Positions 53,847 through 63,006 of a stretch of 64,000 nucleotides of DNA are shown piece after piece; position 1 is the stretch's first letter, and each line of letters begins with the position of its first letter. Under the pieces are notes generated by a model, which did no database searches, was not told the origin of the DNA, and was given only the letters and a program-made list of their open reading frames with translations. Source of the DNA: Arthrobacter agilis (GTDB lineage Bacteria; Actinomycetota; Actinomycetes; Actinomycetales; Micrococcaceae); the NCBI RefSeq assembly GCF_002157505.1, contig NZ_NFSC01000031.1, positions 248,001 to 312,000 of the forward strand, read 5' to 3'. Position numbers and translations under genes: made by a program.

Positions 53847-53943
53847 GGTTCCTCCGCGCTGGAACGGACTGCACGCGCGGCATGGCCGCCGTCGCCCGTC
53901 GGTGGTCAGTGCTCCGGCACTGGGTTAATGATGTGTAACCACC

Positions 53944-54996
53944 TTAGGACACGGCAGCGGCAATAGCATCGCCGATGGCCGAGGTCCTGCGGGCACCGGA
54001 ACGCGAGGCGATGTCCTTCTCGACGGCCTGCTCGATCCGCTGGGCGTGGGTGTCGAGGCCGAGGTGACGGAGCAGAAGCGCTCCGGACAGGATCGCGGCC
54101 GTCGGGTCGGCGATCTGCTGGCCGGCGATGTCCGGGGCGGACCCGTGCACCGGCTCGAACATCGAGGGAGCCGTGCGGTCCATGTTGAGGTTCGCGGAGG
54201 CCGCGAGGCCGATTCCCCCCGAGACCGCTGCAGCCAGGTCCGTGACGATGTCGCCGAAGAGGTTGTCCGTGACGATGACGTCGAAGCGCGAGGGGTCGGT
54301 GACGAGGAAGATCATCGCGGCGTCCACGTGCAGGTAGTCGTGGGTCACGTCGGGGAACTCGGCGGCGACGGCCTCGACGGTGCGCTTCCACAGGTGGCCC
54401 GCGTAGACGAGGACGTTGTGCTTGTGCACGAGTGTCAGCTTCTTCCGGCGCCCGGACGCACGTGCGAAGGCGTCCCGCACGACGCGCTCCACTCCATGTG
54501 CGGTGTTGAGTGAGACCTCCGTGGCGACCTCGTGCGGCGTCCCACCGCGCAGCGTTCCCCCGTTGCCGGTGTACGGCCCCTCCGTTCCCTCACGCACGAC
54601 GACGAAGTCGATGACGCCGGGATCGGCCAGCGGACTGGCCACGCCCGGGTACAGCTTCGAGGGCCGCAGGTTCACGAAGTGGTCCAGCGAGAAGCGGAGC
54701 TTCAGCAGGAACTCCCGCTCGATCAGCCCTGAGGGGATGCGGGTGTCACCGGGGGCGGCCCCGACGGCGCCGAAGAGGATGGCGTCGTGGCGCCGCAGCT
54801 GCTCCAGGGTCGCGTCGGGCAGGGTCTCCCCCGTGGCCAGCCAGTGCTCCGCTCCCAGTTCGTAGTCCGTCAGCGAGAGCTCGACGTCGTCACCCACCGC
54901 CGCACGCAGCACCTTGACCGCCTCCCCGGTCACTTCCGGGCCGATTCCGTCTCCGGGGATGACGGCGAGGTCGATACGGTGCGGGGCATCAGTCAT
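53944..54996 (-). CDS. leuB: 3-isopropylmalate dehydrogenase
   Basis: 350 residues from the ATG at 54994-54996 ([22 protein letters not shown]). Dehydrogenase motifs include [87 protein letters not shown] and [29 protein letters not shown]. Oxidises 3-isopropylmalate in leucine synthesis, the step after LeuCD. In this genome leuB and ilvE form a two-gene unit about 14 kb from leuCD. Confidence 0.97.
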   Translation of the reverse strand: MTDAPHRIDLAVIPGDGIGPEVTGEAVKVLRAAVGDDVELSLTDYELGAEHWLATGETLPDATLEQLRRHDAILFGAVGAAPGDTRIPSGLIEREFLLKLRFSLDHFVNLRPSKLYPGVASPLADPGVIDFVVVREGTEGPYTGNGGTLRGGTPHEVATEVSLNTAHGVERVVRDAFARASGRRKKLTLVHKHNVLVYAGHLWKRTVEAVAAEFPDVTHDYLHVDAAMIFLVTDPSRFDVIVTDNLFGDIVTDLAAAVSGGIGLAASANLNMDRTAPSMFEPVHGSAPDIAGQQIADPTAAILSGALLLRHLGLDTHAQRIEQAVEKDIASRSGARRTSAIGDAIAAAVS

Positions 54997-55106
54997 GGTC
55001 CCAGCGTAGGAAAGCAGCAGCACGCGCAACAATCCGTCCGCAGGGTGAGACGGCTCCACCCAGAGTCGGATGTGCGACGGCGGGGGCCCACCTAGAGTTG
55101 GTCCCC

Positions 55107-56312
55107 ATGGACATCCACCTGCGGCTGGCACGCTGGGTCCGCGCGCACCCCGGGACGATCGATGCATGGCTCGCGCTGGGGATCTTCGTCGTCCTCGTCC
55201 TGCCGTTCGCGGCGAGCGGTGTGGAGGGGACCGGCCCGACCGTCGTCGTGTCCGTGGCCCTGGTGCTCCCCCTCGTTTGGCGCCGTTCGCGCGTGGTGCC
55301 CTCGGCCACGGTCATCGCGGGCGTCTCCGTGCTGCAGCTCATCACCGGCATCGAACCGGTTCCCGCCCAGGTCGTCATCCTCATCACGATCTACACCCTG
55401 GCCGCCTTCGGCCCGCGCTGGGCGAGCCTCGGGGGCCTCGGTCTCGCCATCGCCGGGGCCGCTATCGGGCTCGTGCGGTACGGCGACCTGCTGGGTGTGA
55501 GCGGAAGCAACTCGGTGCTGAGCACGGTGCCCCTGTTCCTGATCCTGCTGTTCTTCGTGGAGTCCCTCGCGCTCCTCGCCTGGACGATGGGCGACCTCGC
55601 CCGGTCGCGGCGGCTCACCTACCGTGCACTCGAGGACCGGAACCGGCGCCTGGAGGTGGAGCGGCAGCAGGAGCGCGACCTCGCCGCGGCGGACGAGCGC
55701 AGCCATATCGCCCGGGAGATGCACGACATCGTGGCGCATTCCCTGTCGGTGATCATCACGCAGGCCGACGGTGCGCGGTATGCGAGCGCACAGGCACCCG
55801 ACGTCGCCGTACGGACGCTCGGTACCATCGCCGACACCGGTCGGGGATCGCTGCGCGAGATGCGGCGGCTGCTCGGCGTCCTCCGCGGTGATGAGAGCGC
55901 GTCCACCCGGCCGCTCCCCACGCTCGAGGACATCGACTCCCTCATCCAGTCGGTCCGCAGGTCCGGTGTGCGGATCGACTGCCGCCGCGTCGGGACACCG
56001 CGCAGGGACCTGCCGCTCGGAGCGGAGCTCACGGCGTACCGGGTGGTGCAGGAGTCGCTCACGAACGTGCTCAAGCACGCGGGGTCGGCCACGTCCACGG
56101 AGGTGTCGCTCGAGTACGGCCCGCGGGGACTCATCATCACGGTGGACGACGACGGGCGTGGGGCCGCTCCGGATCCTGCCACGGCGGGCGCGGGCCAGGG
56201 CATCATCGGCATGACCGAGCGGGTCCGGCTCTACGACGGCACGGTCTCGGCTGCGCCGCGCACGGCGGGCGGCTACCGCGTGCAGGCGTTCATCCCGTAC
56301 ACGCAGGCCTAG
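55107..56312 (+). CDS. Sensor histidine kinase, DesK/NarX-type
   Basis: 401 residues. Roughly five N-terminal membrane helices (residues ~20-150), then a linker [27 protein letters not shown] and the HisKA_3 dimerisation helix [29 protein letters not shown] with phosphoacceptor His206. The ATPase domain has [18 protein letters not shown] (N-box) and VDDDGRGAA plus [16 protein letters not shown] (G-boxes). Divergent from leuB. It pairs with the response regulator 57 bases later, and the next two genes are an ABC exporter it may control. Confidence 0.93.
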   Translation: MDIHLRLARWVRAHPGTIDAWLALGIFVVLVLPFAASGVEGTGPTVVVSVALVLPLVWRRSRVVPSATVIAGVSVLQLITGIEPVPAQVVILITIYTLAAFGPRWASLGGLGLAIAGAAIGLVRYGDLLGVSGSNSVLSTVPLFLILLFFVESLALLAWTMGDLARSRRLTYRALEDRNRRLEVERQQERDLAAADERSHIAREMHDIVAHSLSVIITQADGARYASAQAPDVAVRTLGTIADTGRGSLREMRRLLGVLRGDESASTRPLPTLEDIDSLIQSVRRSGVRIDCRRVGTPRRDLPLGAELTAYRVVQESLTNVLKHAGSATSTEVSLEYGPRGLIITVDDDGRGAAPDPATAGAGQGIIGMTERVRLYDGTVSAAPRTAGGYRVQAFIPYTQA

Positions 56313-56368
56313 GCTGGGTGTACCGCTCAGCGGCACGCCCAGGAACAGCACAGGAGAGCGACACGACC

Positions 56369-57127
56369 GTGGACAGCACCGCCAGCAGCACCGCCCCGTC
56401 CGGCACACCGTCGGCCGTCGACGCCCCACCTCCCATCCGCATCGCGATCGTGGACGACCAGCACCTGGTGCGGAGCGGTTTCGCCATGCTGATCAATTCG
56501 CAGCCCGACCTCGAGGTGGTCGCCGAGGCCGCGAACGGGGAGGAAGCGGTGAGGGCCCTCGCGACCACGCGGGCCGACGTCGTCCTGATGGATGTGCGCA
56601 TGCCGGGCATGGACGGCATCGAGGCCACGCACCGTATCCTCGCCGAGCACGTTCGTCGCGTCCCCGCCACGTCCGGCGGGGACGCAGGACCGCGCATCGT
56701 GGTCCTGACGACCTTCGACCTCGACGAGTACGCCCTGTCCGCGATCCACGCGGGAGCGAGCGGCTTCCTGCTCAAGGACGCCCCACCCGAGGAACTGCTC
56801 GAGGCGGTCCGGACCGTATACCGAGGCGACGCCGTCATCGCGCCGTCCACCACGCGCCGGCTGCTCGACCACGTGGCGCCGCTCCTGCGCCAGCCCTCGG
56901 CAACGCAGGACGCGCACGCCGCCGCGGTGGCGCGGCTGACGGCCCGCGAGCGCGAGGTGTTCGAACTCATCGCCCAGGGACTCTCGAACCCGGAGATCGC
57001 CCTGAAACTGTTCCTCTCCGAGGCCACGGTGAAGACACACGTGGGCCACATCCTCGCCAAGCTCGAGGCACGGGACCGCGTCCAGGCCGTGGTCATGGCC
57101 TACGAGACGGGGATCGTCCGCCCCTGA
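56369..57127 (+). CDS. NarL/FixJ-type response regulator
   Basis: 252 residues from the GTG at 56369 (AGGAG about 12 bases upstream); a GTG at 56318 would add 17 residues. Receiver domain IRIAIVDDQHLVRSGFAMLI, phospho-Asp75 in VVLMDVRMPGMDGIEATHRIL, and conserved VVLTTFDLDEYALSAIHAGASGFLLKD. LuxR-type HTH LTAREREVFELIAQGLSNPEIALKLFLSEATVKTHVGHILAKL. A 26-residue Ser/Thr/Pro/Ala-rich N-terminal tail precedes the domain. Partner of the upstream kinase; a terminator follows. Confidence 0.94.
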   Translation: MDSTASSTAPSGTPSAVDAPPPIRIAIVDDQHLVRSGFAMLINSQPDLEVVAEAANGEEAVRALATTRADVVLMDVRMPGMDGIEATHRILAEHVRRVPATSGGDAGPRIVVLTTFDLDEYALSAIHAGASGFLLKDAPPEELLEAVRTVYRGDAVIAPSTTRRLLDHVAPLLRQPSATQDAHAAAVARLTAREREVFELIAQGLSNPEIALKLFLSEATVKTHVGHILAKLEARDRVQAVVMAYETGIVRP

Positions 57128-57136
57128 CACCGCCTC

Positions 57137-57159
57137 GGACGGGAGGGTGCCTCCCGTCC
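57137..57159 (+). terminator. Terminator after the two-component system
   Basis: A perfect 10-bp stem GGACGGGAGG (57137-57146) / CCTCCCGTCC (57150-57159) with a 3-base loop, 9 bases after the response regulator stop. It suggests the exporter genes have their own promoter in the 57160-57288 gap. Confidence 0.7.
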
Positions 57160-57288
57160 CGGGGAACGATACCGGCGGCCGGTCGTAGTCCCCCGCCCTT
57201 GCCGCTCATCCCCCGGTATGACGAACTGCGCCACAACCCCGGACCTGGCGCCGATCCGCCGGGACCGGAGGATCCATAGCGTGGAGGC

Positions 57289-58074
57289 ATGACTACTTCC
57301 ATGCATCCCGCCGGCACGACGGCGATCCCCGCGGACAGCTCCCCCGCTCCGACAGCCGCTGTCTCCGCCAGGGGCGTCTCCAAGAGCTACGGGCGCGGCG
57401 AGACCGCCGTCCACGCCCTCCGCGATGTCTCACTCGATTTCGACCGGGGACGCTTCACGGCCATCATGGGTCCGTCCGGCTCCGGCAAGTCGACACTCAT
57501 GCACTGCCTCGCCGGCCTCGACAGCATCGACGCCGGACGGCTCTGGATCGGTGGGACCGACATCACCGGGCTGCCCGACACCGCACTCACCCGACTGCGC
57601 CGCGAGCGCGTCGGTTTCGTGTTCCAGGCCTTCAATCTCGTACCGACCCTGACGGCGGAGCAGAACATCACCCTGCCGGTGGCCCTCGCCGGTGGCAGCG
57701 TGGACACCGCCTGGCTGCAGCAGATCTCGTCCTCCCTGGGACTGGCCGGCCGGTTGTCCCATCGCCCCCATGAACTCTCCGGCGGACAGCAGCAGAGGGT
57801 CGCCGTCGCCCGCGCCCTCCTGACGAGGCCGGACGTGATCTTCGGCGACGAGCCCACGGGCAATCTCGACTCGACGACCGGTGCGGAGGTCCTGTCCCTC
57901 CTGCGGCGGAGCTGCCGCGAGATGGGCCAGAGCATCATCATGGTCACCCACGACCCGGTCGCGGCCTCCTACGCCGACCGGGTGGTCCTCCTCGAGGACG
58001 GCACGCTCGTCGGCGAACTCGAGCAGTCCACACCCGAGGCGATCCTCGCTGCACTCGCGAAGCTGGGGGCATAG
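57289..58074 (+). CDS. MacB/LolD-type ABC transporter ATP-binding protein
   Basis: 261 residues. Walker A MGPSGSGKSTLMHCLAG (Lys67), Q-loop VFQAFNLVPTLTAEQNI, signature LSGGQQQRVAVARALLTRP, Walker B VIFGDEPTGNLDS, H-loop VTHDPVAA. It is the ATPase of the type VII exporter/mechanotransmission family that works with a FtsX/MacB-like permease. Coupled to the permease gene (one base between stop and GTG). Together with the preceding two-component system, the layout matches BceAB-like self-protection modules, although those permeases usually have a single FtsX core with an extracellular insert. Confidence 0.93.
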   Translation: MTTSMHPAGTTAIPADSSPAPTAAVSARGVSKSYGRGETAVHALRDVSLDFDRGRFTAIMGPSGSGKSTLMHCLAGLDSIDAGRLWIGGTDITGLPDTALTRLRRERVGFVFQAFNLVPTLTAEQNITLPVALAGGSVDTAWLQQISSSLGLAGRLSHRPHELSGGQQQRVAVARALLTRPDVIFGDEPTGNLDSTTGAEVLSLLRRSCREMGQSIIMVTHDPVAASYADRVVLLEDGTLVGELEQSTPEAILAALAKLGA

Positions 58075-58075
58075 C

Positions 58076-60634
58076 GTGCTGCAGGTAGCCCTCGCGCAGG
58101 TCCGTGTCCATGCACGGCGCTTTCTCGCCGTCGGCCTCGCCGTGATGCTCGGCGTCGCCTTCCTCTCCGCGACGCTCATGGTCGGTGCGACCACGAGGGC
58201 CAGTCTCGGCGAGAGCATCGGCGCCTCCTATGCCAAGGCCGGCCTCGTGGTGACCGGGCAGGAGGGCCCGGAGGTGCCCGCCGAGATCGCCGGGGAGCTC
58301 GCGTCCGTCCCCGGAGTGGACGTCGTCCACGGGCTCGAGCGCGCCTACACCCGGGTCACCACGGGGTCGGCCACCGCGCTCGCCGTCCTCACCGCGGTGG
58401 CACCGGACCGGCTCGAGACCACGAGGGTGACGAAGGGCACCTACCCTTCGGGACCGGGCGACGTGGCACTGGACGAGGCATCGGCCGTGCGTCTGGGTGT
58501 CGTCCCCGGCGACACCCTCGCCGTCGACTCCGGAGCCGCTCCCACCTCCCCGGTCCATGCACTCACCGTCACGGGACTCACCGCGCCGAGTGCCGATCCC
58601 ATGCTCTCCGGGGCGGCTCAGGTCCTCGCCCCCTCCTCCGTGGTGCGCGAGGTGAATGAGGGTGGGACGACCTACCGCAATCTCCAGCTCGCGCTGTCGC
58701 CCGGCGCCGATCCGACGGCGGTCGCCTCGGCCGTCGCCGCTTCCCTCGCCGCATCGCGGACCGATGGGGCCGCCGACCTGGTGGTGAGGACCGCCGCCGA
58801 ACAGACCGTCACGGATGTCGCGGCGCTCTCGGACGGCGGTGACGCGCTCACGGGGATCCTCCTCGCCTTCGCGGCCGTGGCCGTCCTCGTCGCCGGACTC
58901 GTCATCTCGAACACGTTCTCGGTCCTGGTGGCGCAGCGTACGCGTGAACTGGCCCTGTTGCGCTGCATCGGTGCCGAGCGGCGCCAGGTCCGGGCATCGG
59001 TGCTGGTCGAGGGCGCCGTCGTGGGACTGGTGTCATCGGTGCTCGGCGTCCTGCTCGCCGTCGGGGTCATGGCCGCCCTCGTGGGGCTTGCCCGCCGGAC
59101 AGGCTTCGGGTCCTTCGCCGTCCTGGCCGTTCCGCCGTCGGCCGCGGTGACAGGCGTCGGTGTCGGAGTCCTGATGACCCTGCTCGCGGCGCTCGTGCCG
59201 GCGCGCGCAGCGACACGGGTCGCGCCCCTGGCCGCGCTCCGTCCGTCGGAGCCGCCGACCACCGGGAGCGCGAGCGGCCGCGTCCGCCTCGTGATCGGCC
59301 TGGTGGCGGTGTGCGGTGGGGCGGCGCTCCTCCTGCTCGGCGCCGTGTCGGTCGCGATCCTGCCTGCCGTGGCAGGCGGCGCGGTGTCCTTCCTCGGCGT
59401 CATGCTCCTCTCCCCCTTCTTCGTCCCGGTGAGCGTGGCCGCCGTCGGGAGGATGGCCCGCCCGCTCGGGGTTCCCGGCACCCTCGCGTCCGTCAATGCC
59501 GTCCGAAATCCGGCGCGCACCACCGCGTCGTCGGCGGCGCTGATGGTCGGCGTGACGCTCGTGACCATGATGATGGTCGGGGCGCAGACCGCCCGGACGG
59601 CCTTCGACCGCGAGCTGGACGAGAACTACGCCGTCGACCTCGAGATCTCGGGGCTCGGGACTGCAGCTGCCGTGCCCGGTGCGAGCGTGAACCCGTCCAC
59701 GCTCCTGCAGGTCGACGGCGTGCGGGCCGTCGTCGAACTCACCCCGGTTCTGCTCACGAGCGCCGAGGACGGCGCATCCCTGGTCTACGCCGCCGACCCG
59801 GCAGCGATCGCCGGCGTGCTCAGGGCGCAGGGAGTCGCACTGACGGACGGGATGGTCCTGGCGCCCCAGGACTGGAACCAGGGCGAAGTGACCGTGGAGG
59901 CCGCGAATGGTCCTTCGACCCTTCCCGTCACCTCCACCGATGCCACCTTCTTCCTGCCGCTCATCACCCCCGCGACCGCGGAGGCCCTCGGCGGCACCCC
60001 GGACGGCGCGCTGTCCGCCTACCTGGGAGCCGCCGGGGATCCCGATCCGGCGGATCTGCAGGGATCCCTGTCCTCCTACGTCGGCGCGACGTTCTGGCTC
60101 GGGCTCGACGACGCACGGGACGCAGGGACGGTAGCGGACATCCAGTCACGGATCGTCGCAGCCACCGGGGTCTCCGAGTACCAGGTCACCGGAGCAGCGG
60201 TGGAGCGTGCGGCCTACAACCAGATCATCGATGTACTGCTGCTGATCGTGACGGCGCTGCTCGCCGTCGCCGTCCTGATCGCACTCATCGGGGTCGCCAA
60301 CACGCTGTCCCTGTCCGTGCTGGAGCGGCGCCGGGAGAACTCGCTCCTGCGTGCCCTCGGTCTCACACGGGCACAGCTGCGCGGGATGCTGGCGGTCGAG
60401 GCGGTTCTCGTCGCGGGGGTCGCGGCGCTCCTGGGAACCGGCCTCGGTATCCTCTACGGCTGGCTCGGGGCGCAGTCGGCGCTGGGCGGGATCGCGACGG
60501 TCAGCCCGTCCGTGCCGATCGGCCAGGTCGGGGCGGTCCTCGCTGTGGCAGTCGCCGCCGGACTGCTGGCCTCCGTGCTCCCCGCCCACCGGGCAGCACG
60601 ACTCTCGCCCGTCGCCGGACTCGCCATGGACTGA
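58076..60634 (+). CDS. FtsX/MacB-like ABC permease
   Basis: 852 residues starting at GTG 58076, 1 base after the ATPase stop. Two FtsX repeats: helix 1 near residue 18-38, a large extracellular region, then helices at about 260-290, 310-345 and 355-400; a second set begins near 440 and ends with three helices (~715-840). Conserved permease core: LALLRCIGAERRQVRASVLVEGAVVGLVSSVLGV and SLLRALGLTRAQLRGMLAVEAVLVAGVAALLGTGLG. Likely exports a peptide or lipid-linked compound or controls lipoprotein release; substrate unknown. Extracellular Asp/Thr-rich segments are large. Confidence 0.9.
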   Translation: MLQVALAQVRVHARRFLAVGLAVMLGVAFLSATLMVGATTRASLGESIGASYAKAGLVVTGQEGPEVPAEIAGELASVPGVDVVHGLERAYTRVTTGSATALAVLTAVAPDRLETTRVTKGTYPSGPGDVALDEASAVRLGVVPGDTLAVDSGAAPTSPVHALTVTGLTAPSADPMLSGAAQVLAPSSVVREVNEGGTTYRNLQLALSPGADPTAVASAVAASLAASRTDGAADLVVRTAAEQTVTDVAALSDGGDALTGILLAFAAVAVLVAGLVISNTFSVLVAQRTRELALLRCIGAERRQVRASVLVEGAVVGLVSSVLGVLLAVGVMAALVGLARRTGFGSFAVLAVPPSAAVTGVGVGVLMTLLAALVPARAATRVAPLAALRPSEPPTTGSASGRVRLVIGLVAVCGGAALLLLGAVSVAILPAVAGGAVSFLGVMLLSPFFVPVSVAAVGRMARPLGVPGTLASVNAVRNPARTTASSAALMVGVTLVTMMMVGAQTARTAFDRELDENYAVDLEISGLGTAAAVPGASVNPSTLLQVDGVRAVVELTPVLLTSAEDGASLVYAADPAAIAGVLRAQGVALTDGMVLAPQDWNQGEVTVEAANGPSTLPVTSTDATFFLPLITPATAEALGGTPDGALSAYLGAAGDPDPADLQGSLSSYVGATFWLGLDDARDAGTVADIQSRIVAATGVSEYQVTGAAVERAAYNQIIDVLLLIVTALLAVAVLIALIGVANTLSLSVLERRRENSLLRALGLTRAQLRGMLAVEAVLVAGVAALLGTGLGILYGWLGAQSALGGIATVSPSVPIGQVGAVLAVAVAAGLLASVLPAHRAARLSPVAGLAMD

Positions 60635-60676
60635 CGCTCCGGCGCACGGCGTCCTCGGTTCCCGCTCCGAGCGGCA

Positions 60677-60682
60677 TATATT
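60677..60682 (+). promoter_or_regulatory. -10 element TATATT for the soluble kinase gene
   Basis: TATATT, AT-rich in a GC-rich setting, lies 40 bases upstream of the GTG start at 60717, between the permease stop and the kinase. No clear -35 partner. Confidence 0.5.
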
Positions 60683-60716
60683 AGGGACATTGCAGCAGAG
60701 GGTCGGAGAGGACGCC

Positions 60717-62414
60717 GTGGCGCAGGAGGCAAGAGCAGGGATTCGCGGGAAGGCATCTGCCGTCGTCGCTTCCCCGTCCGCGGAGGACTGCGCGGACCTG
60801 CAGCGCGTCCTCGCAGCCGGCGGCTATCCCTCCAGGACCGCCACCACGCCCGAGGCGCTCCTCGACGAGGTGCTCGCGGCGCGACCAGACGTCCTGCTCG
60901 TGGACCTCGAGACGGCGCTCGCCTACGCAGGGTCCCTGGCCGACGTCGTCGTGGAGCACCCACAGCTCGCCCGCCTGCCGGTGATCCTCCTCCTGCCCGA
61001 GGCCGGTACCAGTGCCTTGCCGGACGCGCTGACGCCCTACGTGTCGGACGTCGTCTTCCGCCCGGTCACCCCCGCCGAACTGCTGCACCGGACACACGCC
61101 GCCATCACCCGGCAGCAGCGCCACCAGCAGCAGAGGACGTCCTCGGCACGCCTGCGCGAGGAGATGAGGCGGATCTCCGCGCGCATCCGGGCGACGAACG
61201 ATCCGGCGGCGATGGTCGACCAGTTCCTCCCGGCAGTCGGGCGAGCGCTCGGCGCACACCACCTCGTGCTGCAGATCTTCGATGACGAGCGGGTCGCCGC
61301 CCGGAGCAGCACCTGGACGAGCGAACCGGGCCCCAGGCGCCAGCCCCTCACCGCCCCGCTGCGCATCCACCAGGAGGCTTCCCTCGCCCTCGCGCTGAGG
61401 CTCTGGGAGGAGTCCTCGAGTGCGAGGTTCAGCACCGGTGCGGCCGTCCCCGCAGTGCGCGACGTCGAGGCTCCCGGATGGCTGTGCGACCGCGCGGGCA
61501 ACGGCAGCACGGTCAGCGGGGTCGTGGCAGCGCTCGGTGAGGGGGACACCCCGTTCGGTGTGCTCTGGATCATCAGCGAGGAGACGCCGCTCGCCTGGTC
61601 CGGCGTGGAGAGCGCGCTGACGCAGCATGTCCTCGGCAACCTCGCCCACGGACTGATCCAAGCGCAGCTCATCTCCCGGCAGCAGCAGGCCGTCCGCAAA
61701 CTGAGCGCCCTCAACCAGGCGAAGAGCGACTTCGTGGGGACCGTGAACCACGAGCTGAGGACTCCGCTCGCATCGATCGCCGGATACCTCGAGATGATCC
61801 TCGACGGCGTGGGCGGCGAGCTGCCGCCGGAAGCCAGCACGATGCTCCAGGCCGTCGAACGCAATACCGCGAAGCTGAGCGAGCTCATCGAGCACATCTC
61901 GGCGGTCTCCTCGCGGGACACCGACGCGTCCGAACACGGCCCCGTCGATCTCGTCCACCTCGTCTCGCAGCTGACCGGCCGCGCCGTGCTGCAGGCCTCG
62001 GCCGGCGGCATCACGCTGGACTCCGCACTGCCGGACCACGCCGTGACGGTCTCCGGCAACCGCGAGCAGCTCTCCGCAGCCCTGGCCATCGTGCTGTCCA
62101 ACGCCATCAAGTTCACCCCGGAGGACGGCACGGTCTTCGTCGGACTCACGCACGAACCCGATGAGGGACACGTGGTCGTCGTCGTGCGCGATACCGGCAT
62201 CGGCATCCCCCCGGACGACCTGCCCCGACTGTTCGAGTCCTTCCACCGGGCGGCCAACGCGAACCAGGTCCTGCCGGGAGTCGGGCTCGGCCTGTCCATC
62301 GCGAAGAAGACGTTCGAGGCGCACCACGGGACTATCACGATCGAATCGAGCCTCGGCGTCGGCACCGCCGTCGCCATCACGCTACCGCTGTTGAACCACG
62401 CTCCCGTAGGGTGA
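60717..62414 (+). CDS. Soluble histidine kinase with receiver-like and GAF domains
   Basis: 565 residues from GTG 60717 (GGAGAGGA just upstream). The N-terminus is a degenerate receiver (ASPSAEDCADLQRVLAAGGYP... RPDVLLVDLETALAYAG), with Asp in LLVDLE at the phosphoacceptor position. A GAF-like region (~180-310, ISARIRATNDPAAMVDQFLPAVGRAL) follows, then HisKA QAKSDFVGTVNHELRTPLASIAGYL with His345 and HATPase_c (AIVLSNAIKFTPEDG, VVVRDTGIGIPPDDLPRLFESF, GVGLGLSIAKKTFEAHHG). No membrane helices. It has no response regulator beside it, so an orphan sensor. Confidence 0.9.
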   Translation: MAQEARAGIRGKASAVVASPSAEDCADLQRVLAAGGYPSRTATTPEALLDEVLAARPDVLLVDLETALAYAGSLADVVVEHPQLARLPVILLLPEAGTSALPDALTPYVSDVVFRPVTPAELLHRTHAAITRQQRHQQQRTSSARLREEMRRISARIRATNDPAAMVDQFLPAVGRALGAHHLVLQIFDDERVAARSSTWTSEPGPRRQPLTAPLRIHQEASLALALRLWEESSSARFSTGAAVPAVRDVEAPGWLCDRAGNGSTVSGVVAALGEGDTPFGVLWIISEETPLAWSGVESALTQHVLGNLAHGLIQAQLISRQQQAVRKLSALNQAKSDFVGTVNHELRTPLASIAGYLEMILDGVGGELPPEASTMLQAVERNTAKLSELIEHISAVSSRDTDASEHGPVDLVHLVSQLTGRAVLQASAGGITLDSALPDHAVTVSGNREQLSAALAIVLSNAIKFTPEDGTVFVGLTHEPDEGHVVVVVRDTGIGIPPDDLPRLFESFHRAANANQVLPGVGLGLSIAKKTFEAHHGTITIESSLGVGTAVAITLPLLNHAPVG

Positions 62415-62444
62415 TGAGCTGAACGAACCACGGAAGGACTTCCC

Positions 62445-62984
62445 ATGACGCGCGTCGCGAACGGCACCCCGGTACGCCAGCTGGACCTCGGGACACTGCT
62501 GCCCTACCTCGACCTGCACCTCGTCGGCGCGACCAACGGAGTCCGCCTCTTCAGTGCGGCGCGGGTCTCCTGGGCCGGAACTCCCCACGAGGAGGATTTC
62601 GCCCGACTGCGCCGCGAGATCGGCCAGGAGCGCGCCTTCCTCAAACGGCTCATCAAGGCTCTGGGCCACCGGCCGAGCCTTCTGAAGATGGCGCTGGCAC
62701 GAGTCCTGTCCGTCGTCGCGGAACTCGATCCGCTCAACCCGATGAGGCGCAGGGCCAACGCCGGCGCCCAACTGGAACTCGAAGCCCTCCAGTCCCTGCT
62801 CAAGGGCAAGGAGGCACTCTGGTCCACACTCCTCGCGCTGTCCGCCGATGCCTCCGCGACCACGGGCGACGCGGTGCTCAACCGACCCGTCCTGGAGCAG
62901 CTGCTCGACGCGTCGAAGCGCCAGCAGGAGACCGTCGCCCGCGTCATGACGGAGACGGCAGCGGACCGCTTCCTGCGGCACTGA
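62445..62984 (+). CDS. Small helical protein, function unknown
   Basis: 179 residues with GGAAGGA 7 bases before the ATG. I do not recognise it. It is predicted helical and basic in the middle (RRRANAGAQLELEALQSLLKGKEALWSTLLAL), with an N-terminal VRQLDLGTLLPYLDLHLVGATNGVRLFSAARVSWAGTPHEEDFARLRREIGQERAFLKRLI. It lies 30 bases after the soluble kinase on the same strand and is probably in the same transcript. It might be an output or accessory partner of that kinase, but this is inference. Confidence 0.75.
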   Translation: MTRVANGTPVRQLDLGTLLPYLDLHLVGATNGVRLFSAARVSWAGTPHEEDFARLRREIGQERAFLKRLIKALGHRPSLLKMALARVLSVVAELDPLNPMRRRANAGAQLELEALQSLLKGKEALWSTLLALSADASATTGDAVLNRPVLEQLLDASKRQQETVARVMTETAADRFLRH

Positions 62985-63006
62985 GGCCCAGCGGCCCGCC
63001 GCAACG

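Noticed and set aside
53920-53943. GGTTA and TAACC arms between ilvE and leuB, a possible operator
   Set aside because: Only 5 bp arms with an 8-base loop; could easily arise by chance, and no link to the leuC operator motif.
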